Below, in pieces: positions 58,028 through 64,000 of a stretch of DNA of 64,000 nt. A program made the position numbers and the translations under genes. The notes beneath the pieces are model-generated. The model had not been told where the DNA came from. It did no database searches and saw only the letters and a program-made list of their open reading frames with translations. This DNA is from an uncultured Chitinophaga sp. Its GTDB lineage: Bacteria; Bacteroidota; Bacteroidia; Cytophagales; Cyclobacteriaceae. Position 1 is the first letter of the stretch; each line of letters begins with the position of its first letter. The stretch covers positions 118,551-182,550 of the forward strand of contig CABHOK010000012.1 of NCBI GenBank assembly GCA_902168205.1. The letters run 5' to 3'.

Positions 58028-60181
58028 CTATTTTGATTCTATAACCGCCACATCCCATGCCTTCAGTGTCAGCGGCTTGCCTTTCTGAATCGGGAGGTTG
58101 GTGAGCAGGTTAACACCATCTGTATACTGGTAAGAAAACGACTGTTCAACCGCTGAAAAATTATAGTAGAAGTGAAGATTCTTCCCGCCGTTACTTACAC
58201 CGTGCTTTACCTTTATTCGATCCGGCAGCGCCTGATCAGCGAGAAGGCTACGCTCACCGAGCACGGATGCCAGTATATTTTTTATGATACTTTCAGAAGG
58301 TACAGTTCCAAAGTACGTCATCGCGCCTTTGCCGCTGTTATTCGTTACTACAGCAGGATATACTCCGAAAAAAGGATGATCATAAAATGCGAGCGGTCTG
58401 GCCGTGGTCGTTTGCAAAAACTCAGCCCACTGCTCAGTATAGTTCTGATCTTTCGCCTGGAACGGATCACCTTTTAATGGAAGAGGCGAACGCAACGTTG
58501 AAAACTCCTGGTACGTGAATCCGGCAGCGTCAGCAAGACCGCCAGGCATTGTCTGATGGCGCACGGCTGAATATTCGTCACAAAAACCACTCTTTACAGT
58601 GGCGATAAGATGTCCGCCATTTTTAACGTACGCATGAAGCCTGTTCAGCATGGAGTCACTGGCTATATATAGCGATGGCACAATCAGCACCTCGTAGCGA
58701 CTCAGATCTTCCGTGTTATCAAAAACAAAATCTGCTTCAACATTGAGATCGTACAGCACTTTATAAAACCGGGCAAGTATCTTTTGATACGCGCCATCGG
58801 CATCCCAGGGTCCGGTTTCGGGACCTTTCAAGTTGTTATCAAAGCGTTGAAGATTAAGAGCAACATCCGAATCTTCGCTAAAGAGAATCGCTACTTTATT
58901 ATTCTTCTTAATGTTCACCAGCTTCTTGCCAAGCTTTTCACGCTCGCGACCGATGTTGCTTATCTCCCTATATATTCTTCCGGGCTTCAGATCATGAGGA
59001 AGAATACCTCTCCAGTATTGTTCTATACCATTGTGTAATGAGTGCCAATGCCAATATGAAACCAGGTTGGCACCCGAACCTATATGGGCATAGTAATTTA
59101 GTCTCAGCTGTCCATCGTATGGAGGGAACTGTTCTTTTGAATTCCAGCCGATCGAAGCAGCGTTTGTTTCCGGCACCAGGTAATTTTTTCTTTTTAAGGA
59201 ACGCGTAAAGTCCCCTTGCATGGCAATGCGCAATCCATCCGATTTATCCTGATCGTAGTGGTATATATTTACACCGGCATAATCAAGTATAGCGGAGATA
59301 GCCTTCTGATCTAAGTCGCTGCGAAGCGCCCCGGCAAAATCATGCATTACAAATTGAGAAGATCCTTTATACTTCCTCACAATAGCCGCCTGCCACGAAA
59401 GGAAGTCCGTTACCGTTACACGCTGATAGCGTGTCCACTCTAATCTATACCCCGGATGATTGAATCCACTGGCCGGGTGTAATTCATCCCAACTGTTGAT
59501 GGCCTGTCCCCAATAGTTGAGTCCCCATACTTTATTTACCTTATCAACGGTCTTAAATTTCTTCTTTAGATACTCTATATATTTTAGGTGGTTATCGCGG
59601 GCATCCGGCCACTTGGAGTGTGTCTCATTGTCAATCTGGTAACCGATAACCGCCGGATGCGTTTTATAGTGCTCTACGATTCTTTTAATAACCCGTTGAC
59701 TATAATATAGGTATATAGGATTGGTGAGGTCTACATTTTGCCGGATTCCATACTTAAGTCGCTGCCCGTTCTCCTGCATAGCCGTTATCTCCGGATACTT
59801 AAGATATAACCATGCGGGAATGGAATAGGTAGGTGTCCCCATTATTACTTTAATACCGGCTTTGTGCATGGCATCTACCACTCTGTCCATCCATGCAAAC
59901 TCAAACTCACCATCACGCGGCTCCCACAACTGCCAGGTAGACTCCCCTAACCGAACATAGTTAATGCCAGCTTCTTTCATTAACCGAACATCTTCTTCAA
60001 GTCGCTCGCTCGGCATATACTCATGGTAGTAAGCTACGCCAAACAATATCTCATCGAATGCGTAAGGCTGCGCGCGGGTTATCAAACTGCTGGCCATGCA
60101 AACCAAAAGAAGCAATCCAAATACGTAATTCCTGAAATATGTCGTAAGCGTCAAGTGTGCGTCTAACAAAGTAGTGATCAT
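58028..60181 (-). CDS. GH42-like beta-galactosidase
   Basis: I choose the ATG at 60181; the frame is open to 60310, but the extra 43 residues look untranslated. The product of 717 residues has a late signal or anchor (FGLLLLVCMASSLITRAQ), then a GH42 (A4) TIM barrel: YYHEYMPSERLEEDVRLMKEAGINYVRLGE, VIGYQIDNETHSKW (acid/base Glu near 183), and VPETNA (nucleophile Glu near 338). A trimerisation-like domain (RYEVLIVPSLYIASDSM, VKNGGHLIATVKSG) and a C-terminal sandwich follow. It cleaves beta-galactosides and would act beside the GH2 enzyme. It is the first gene of the GH42-GH2-GH74-PorP unit, divergent from the GAF-protein gene. Confidence 0.9.
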   Translation of the reverse strand: MITTLLDAHLTLTTYFRNYVFGLLLLVCMASSLITRAQPYAFDEILFGVAYYHEYMPSERLEEDVRLMKEAGINYVRLGESTWQLWEPRDGEFEFAWMDRVVDAMHKAGIKVIMGTPTYSIPAWLYLKYPEITAMQENGQRLKYGIRQNVDLTNPIYLYYSQRVIKRIVEHYKTHPAVIGYQIDNETHSKWPDARDNHLKYIEYLKKKFKTVDKVNKVWGLNYWGQAINSWDELHPASGFNHPGYRLEWTRYQRVTVTDFLSWQAAIVRKYKGSSQFVMHDFAGALRSDLDQKAISAILDYAGVNIYHYDQDKSDGLRIAMQGDFTRSLKRKNYLVPETNAASIGWNSKEQFPPYDGQLRLNYYAHIGSGANLVSYWHWHSLHNGIEQYWRGILPHDLKPGRIYREISNIGREREKLGKKLVNIKKNNKVAILFSEDSDVALNLQRFDNNLKGPETGPWDADGAYQKILARFYKVLYDLNVEADFVFDNTEDLSRYEVLIVPSLYIASDSMLNRLHAYVKNGGHLIATVKSGFCDEYSAVRHQTMPGGLADAAGFTYQEFSTLRSPLPLKGDPFQAKDQNYTEQWAEFLQTTTARPLAFYDHPFFGVYPAVVTNNSGKGAMTYFGTVPSESIIKNILASVLGERSLLADQALPDRIKVKHGVSNGGKNLHFYYNFSAVEQSFSYQYTDGVNLLTNLPIQKGKPLTLKAWDVAVIESK

Positions 60182-60646
60182 GTCAATCAGTAAAGCTTTA
60201 GGTAATCCCAGTTGTTTTTGGAGGGGAAAGTAAAGTGTTCCGGGGCTTACAGACGGGTTCCAAAGATCGCAGATTAGGTCACCAATAGTCTCCGTTGCGT
60301 AAAACGGCACATTTCAGGTAAAACACTTGTAAGATTTATACCCTATGCGCGGCAACGATGTATAGTGATAAAGCGAATGCCGTGGGATATGAAAGATATC
60401 TTGTCAATATCCGTCACTGGCATACTCATTGAGCGGAGTAATATTTAGGACGTTTTAGTTGTCAGAAACAATGATCTCAGGATGGTGCATGAATAGTCTC
60501 GGAAGAAATTGTTCTGTATTCGCCAACTTTTTTGTATCCCTGCATTTTTTTGTATTGGCTTCGGGGGTCTCGATGTTTGCAGTGTATTCTATAAATCTAC
60601 AACAAAACCGGATTTAGGCAGTATACACCATCCTAACATTGAAAAG
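60182..60646. other. Divergent promoter region between the GH42 and GAF-protein genes
   Basis: About 465 bases. It should contain promoters for both directions. No exact TAnnTTTG element was found; a near match (GATCTTTG on the minus strand near 60264-60271) is the closest. In-frame extensions of both genes reach into it but lack domain features. Confidence 0.45.
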
Positions 60647-62161
60647 ATGCAACGAATCAATCTGAAGAAAAATCTGATCAAAATATTATTGATCTTATTG
60701 ACTGCATTGCTTATCGCCAATTGCGTATTAACATTTATCAATGGTAATACAATTGTAGAGAACAATGCACTGAGAGAGCGCACAGAACATGTAAAGCGCA
60801 ATACCGAACGCATCATTGGTGATATTGTTCACGGTGCTGATCTGGCGGTACGCGGTTATGCACTGACAAAAAGCGAAAAACTAGCTGAACCACTCAGGAT
60901 TGCCTCTGTATATAAAGACTCTGTATTTATAGGACTGAAGAATCAACTGAATAGTCAGCGTTACGATACCTCAAGCTTGCATGAAATGAAGATAGCTGTT
61001 GACGACTATATAATGTTTTCGAACGGTATGATCGATCTGGCAAGTCAGGACAGCATGCAGAAATTTATCGCTATATTAAATGAAGATCGCGGATTTGATC
61101 TATGGAAAAAATATATGACCTTCCGGGACCCCTTGTTTGCATACGAAGATACACTTAACAGAGAAGCCGAGAACCGTTACGTAGCTGCACTCGGTGACAA
61201 CAGGCTCATTGTTATTGTATTATTACTTATAGGTGTGCCTACTATGATTTATATAATAAGACGTCTGGGACGGGACGAAAAACAACTTGCAGCATTGCTT
61301 CTTAACCTCGATCAGCAGAACCGCCAGTATATATTTGATAACGGTTCACCCCTGGATGTAAATGACATCGATCATGTTATCGAGAATTCGATCCAGAATT
61401 TCAAGAAAGCCAATACGTTCATCACCAATATAGCGAACGGAAACTATAGCGTTGAGTGGGAAACGCTTCATGATGGGAACCGTTCGTTGAATGAAAGTAA
61501 TCTGGCTGGGAACCTCATCCGGATGAAAAATCACTTAAATGACAGTAAGCTCAGCAATGAGAAGCGCGAATGGGGTGTATCGGGTTTGGCAGAGCTGATA
61601 ACATTAATCCAAAATCAACGCGACATCAAAGAGCTTGGTAACAGTGTTGTTAAATATATAGTACGCTATACAAAATCGAATCAAGCCTGCATGTTTGTAG
61701 TACCGGTGGAACAAGAACACAATAACGAGTATCTGCAGTTAGTGGCGTGCTATGCCTGGGATAGAAAACGTTATGTAAACATGAAGATGCAAAAGCGCGA
61801 AGGACTTATCGGACAATGCTGGCATGAGGCTGAACCTATACTACTCACAAACGTACCGGAAGATTACATCCAGATTTCGTCAGGCCTGGGTGATGCATCG
61901 CCCCGGAGCGTCTATATTACTCCTATAAAAATGAATAACGTTGTTTATGGAGTTCTGGAACTGGCATCCTTCAGCAGGTTTGAAGAACATGTAATCGACT
62001 TTATCAACAAAGCATGTGAGAGTATAGCAGCGTGTATTTTTGCCGTAAAAATGACTGAAAGAACAAATATAATGATGTCTCAATATACGACTCAAATCGA
62101 ATCGCTGCAATCAGAACTCAAAATGCTTAAAGAACTAAATCAGTCGCTGGTGGAAGTATAA
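60647..62161 (+). CDS. Membrane sensor with CHASE3-like domain and GAF domain, no output domain
   Basis: I choose the ATG at 60647 (MQRINLKKN), just before the first membrane helix; the frame opens at 60509. The product of 504 residues has a membrane helix (about 10-30), a periplasmic four-helix region resembling CHASE3 (about 35-175; RTEHVKRNTERIIGDIVHGADLAVRGYALT), a second helix (about 183-203), a cytoplasmic linker with a HAMP-like stretch, a GAF domain (about 315-470; QREGLIGQCWHEAEPILLTNVPEDY is the GAF core) and a C-terminal coiled coil. There is no kinase, cyclase, methyl-accepting or DNA-binding part. It may signal through a partner. Its place between two glycosidase units suggests a link to the glycan locus. 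Confidence 0.82.
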   Translation: MQRINLKKNLIKILLILLTALLIANCVLTFINGNTIVENNALRERTEHVKRNTERIIGDIVHGADLAVRGYALTKSEKLAEPLRIASVYKDSVFIGLKNQLNSQRYDTSSLHEMKIAVDDYIMFSNGMIDLASQDSMQKFIAILNEDRGFDLWKKYMTFRDPLFAYEDTLNREAENRYVAALGDNRLIVIVLLLIGVPTMIYIIRRLGRDEKQLAALLLNLDQQNRQYIFDNGSPLDVNDIDHVIENSIQNFKKANTFITNIANGNYSVEWETLHDGNRSLNESNLAGNLIRMKNHLNDSKLSNEKREWGVSGLAELITLIQNQRDIKELGNSVVKYIVRYTKSNQACMFVVPVEQEHNNEYLQLVACYAWDRKRYVNMKMQKREGLIGQCWHEAEPILLTNVPEDYIQISSGLGDASPRSVYITPIKMNNVVYGVLELASFSRFEEHVIDFINKACESIAACIFAVKMTERTNIMMSQYTTQIESLQSELKMLKELNQSLVEV

Positions 62162-62438
62162 GAACCTATCCTTTAAAAGACTTCCACAACGAATCTTCCT
62201 GGCATCGTAATTCAGTACTCCATAACAAACGAGTACGTCACCGCAGTGTCTAGGTGATATATATACGACTATACTCCTGAGCAGAAGCTTGGCCGTTGCG
62301 CAAAGCATGTTAGTCAGATACCTTTTAATGCCTTTTTTGAGATTTTAGCGTACCCCACCGCCCGTCTGAAATACGCTACCTTTCGCGATGCGCGATTCTA
62401 TATTTAAGAATGCGGCCCAGTACAATTAACTAAACTAT

Positions 62439-63770
62439 ATGAACGGCTCAGCACTCAGGCTACTGAAAAAAATATGCTGCACAATTTCACTCACGTTGAT
62501 CGTGCACACACAAATTTTCAGTCAGGTTATTGATTCAACCTTATTGTTGCCGGACAAGGACATGCAGTGGTGGAAAGATGCCAAGTTCGGACTCTTTATT
62601 CACTATGGACTATATGCTGTACACGGCAGAGGTGAATGGGCAATGTTCAACGAGTATATGAATATCAGTGAATACGAAAATCTCAAAGATAAATTCAACT
62701 ATAAACAGGATACACCAAAACGTTGGGTGGAAATCGCGCAGAAAGCAGGATGTAACTATATGGTTGTTACAACGCGTCACCATGATGGGTTCAGTTTGTT
62801 CGACACCCGGTTTGGCGATTACGATGCTGTGAACAGCGCAGCCGGACGAGACATTATAAAAGACTACGCAGATGCCGCGCATCGAGCAGGAATGAAAATG
62901 GGATTTTATTACTCTCCGTTAGACTGGCGATACCCCGGTTTCTTCTTTCCCGACATGTATCGCACCAGTGCTGAGGAAATGAAAAAGCAGACTTATACAC
63001 AGGTGAGAGAGTTACTCACGAATTATGGCAAAGTAGATATACTGTGGTATGATGGCGGAGAAGATTTCTGGCTTGGTCATGGTGGAATTGTTTGGGAAGG
63101 CGGGCAATGGAAATCAAGACGACCTGATAAACCTTATACCGGAAGTTTTAGTTGGGAGCCGGTGAAGCTTAATACGATGGTAAGAGCCTTACAACCACAG
63201 GTTGTTATCAGCGAACGTAGCGGATGGATGGGTGACTTCGTAACCAGAGAAAACTCGTTCGGCAAAAAGCCGAACAGGTCGTGGGAGTTCTGTACAAATC
63301 TTGGAGGAAGTGCGTGGGGCTGGACACCGCAGGCGAAGCACCAGGTACTGTCGGCCGACAGTGCAACTCAACTACTTGTAAAAGTTGTATGCATGGGCGG
63401 CAATCTTCTTCTTAACGTTGGCCCGATGGCTAATGGCGAAATCGAAGAAATACAGGCGCAAAGACTTGAAGAGATTGGAACATTCTTGAAAACGAATGGT
63501 GAAAGTATATATGGTACAACCGGTGGTGGTTACGATGATACATGGGGAGGAACCACCCTTACGGAGAAAGCCATTTACGTACATATACTGAAAGTCCCAG
63601 TTGATGGAAAAATAAGTATACCGGCTAACAACAGGAAAATTGCTTCGGCTGTCATCCTCAATACCAAAGAAAAAATCAGATTTAAACAAAACAATAGCAG
63701 CATTGAATTATTCGAGCTACCAGCAACCAAAACGGTTGCAGATACTATTATTAAGTTAAGCCTCAAGTAA
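62439..63770 (+). CDS. GH29 alpha-L-fucosidase (second copy)
   Basis: The 443-residue product has a signal peptide (about 1-29; ending TQIFSQ) and the GH29 barrel: WWKDAKFGLFIHYGLYAVHG, VVTTRHHDGFSLFDTRFGDYD, FYYSPLDWRYPG and VDILWYDGGEDFW (nucleophile Asp near 205). It ends with a beta-sandwich. It is shorter than the GH29 at 35393 and only distantly like it, so the two may prefer different linkages. The HHDGFSLFDT and ILWYDGG motifs fit the broad-specificity GH29-A type better. It is transcribed toward the truncated gene at the right edge. Confidence 0.93.
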   Translation: MNGSALRLLKKICCTISLTLIVHTQIFSQVIDSTLLLPDKDMQWWKDAKFGLFIHYGLYAVHGRGEWAMFNEYMNISEYENLKDKFNYKQDTPKRWVEIAQKAGCNYMVVTTRHHDGFSLFDTRFGDYDAVNSAAGRDIIKDYADAAHRAGMKMGFYYSPLDWRYPGFFFPDMYRTSAEEMKKQTYTQVRELLTNYGKVDILWYDGGEDFWLGHGGIVWEGGQWKSRRPDKPYTGSFSWEPVKLNTMVRALQPQVVISERSGWMGDFVTRENSFGKKPNRSWEFCTNLGGSAWGWTPQAKHQVLSADSATQLLVKVVCMGGNLLLNVGPMANGEIEEIQAQRLEEIGTFLKTNGESIYGTTGGGYDDTWGGTTLTEKAIYVHILKVPVDGKISIPANNRKIASAVILNTKEKIRFKQNNSSIELFELPATKTVADTIIKLSLK

Positions 63771-63892
63771 AAGCAAGGGGCGGTAATAGAACCCTGGGAG
63801 TATATATATTCCTTAATGATGATATATAGCGTATTGTACCGCCTGGGATATCTAATCGTAAAATTATCCAATTACCAAGTATACTAATTGAA

Positions 63893-64000
63893 ATGACTTC
63901 TTCTTCTAAAAAAATCAGCGTACTCGCACGCCTGTTCTTTTTCTGTTTTGTTTTGGCAGGGACATCGTCCCGGGCGCAGCTTGTTACCATACCCCTTGAG
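63893..64000 (+). CDS. Start of a secreted protein, cut by the window edge
   Basis: An ATG at 63893 opens a frame of 36 codons to the window end. It encodes a clear signal peptide (VLARLFFFCFVLAGTSSRAQ) followed by LVTIPLE. It follows the GH29 gene by 122 bases on the same strand and is likely another enzyme of the locus. The family cannot be determined from what is visible. Confidence 0.75.
   Translation, partial: MTSSSKKISVLARLFFFCFVLAGTSSRAQLVTIPLE

Noticed and set aside
63777..63843. Inverted repeat GGCGGTA/TACCGCC around AT-rich sequence after the second fucosidase gene
   Set aside because: Arms are only seven bases with a loop of over 50 bases; too weak to call a terminator or operator.

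Overview
The window comes from a Bacteroidota genome, most likely a soil or plant-associated member of the Cytophagales (Chryseolinea/Ohtaekwangia-like; the genus is a guess). The reasons are SusC/SusD pairs, two hybrid two-component systems with beta-propeller sensors and AraC output, a type IX secretion (T9SS) type-B C-terminal domain beside a PorP/SprF protein, few Shine-Dalgarno sequences, and several TAnnTTTG promoter elements. No rRNA, tRNA, CRISPR array or insertion sequence was recognised.

Left part (1-17.4 kb): a LytS-type kinase (cut by the window edge) and LytTR regulator; a long AT-rich gap with a strong terminator that may end a small RNA; a lone TonB-dependent receptor; a SnoaL-like protein; a tight four-gene operon (7537-10254) of an SPFH-SHOCT protein, two zinc-ribbon proteins and a helical protein of unknown function; a HopJ-family protein; and a heavy-metal RND efflux operon whose pump carries an unusual exported C-terminal domain of about 195 residues.

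Middle part (17.4-32.9 kb): a CPBP-protease remnant; a co-directional set of small detoxification or catabolic enzymes (NAD(P)-binding protein, exported DJ-1/PfpI, exported tandem ABM protein, exported alpha/beta hydrolase, CMD, cupin, 2TM) divergent from a hybrid two-component regulator; an acyl-CoA dehydrogenase paired with a three-domain regulator (DUF4242-like, degenerate nucleotide cyclase, AraC); an esterase gene broken by a single-base shift in a run of ten A; a Cys-rich helical protein; and a V4R-like protein.

Right part (32.9-64 kb): a large polysaccharide utilization locus that fits xyloglucan. It encodes SusC, SusD, a TIG-repeat surface glycan-binding lipoprotein, BACON-GH5 endoglucanase, GH74 xyloglucanase with seven B-repeats and a T9SS type-B sorting domain, its overlapping PorP/SprF-SPOR partner, GH2 and GH42 beta-galactosidases, two GH29 alpha-L-fucosidases, GH97, a hybrid two-component regulator, a SpoIIAA/STAS-like protein and a GAF sensor without output domain. 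In the inferred scheme the GH74 and GH5 enzymes cut the backbone at the surface, SusCD and the TIG protein import oligosaccharides, and fucosidases and galactosidases trim side chains in the periplasm. The expected GH31 alpha-xylosidase is not seen; a secreted protein starts at the right edge and is cut off.

The best candidates for something new are the SPFH/zinc-ribbon operon, the T9SS-exported GH74 with a dedicated PorP-SPOR fusion inside a Sus-type locus, the DUF4242-cyclase-AraC regulator, and the RND pump with an exported tail. All functions are inferred from reading the sequence; no searches were run.
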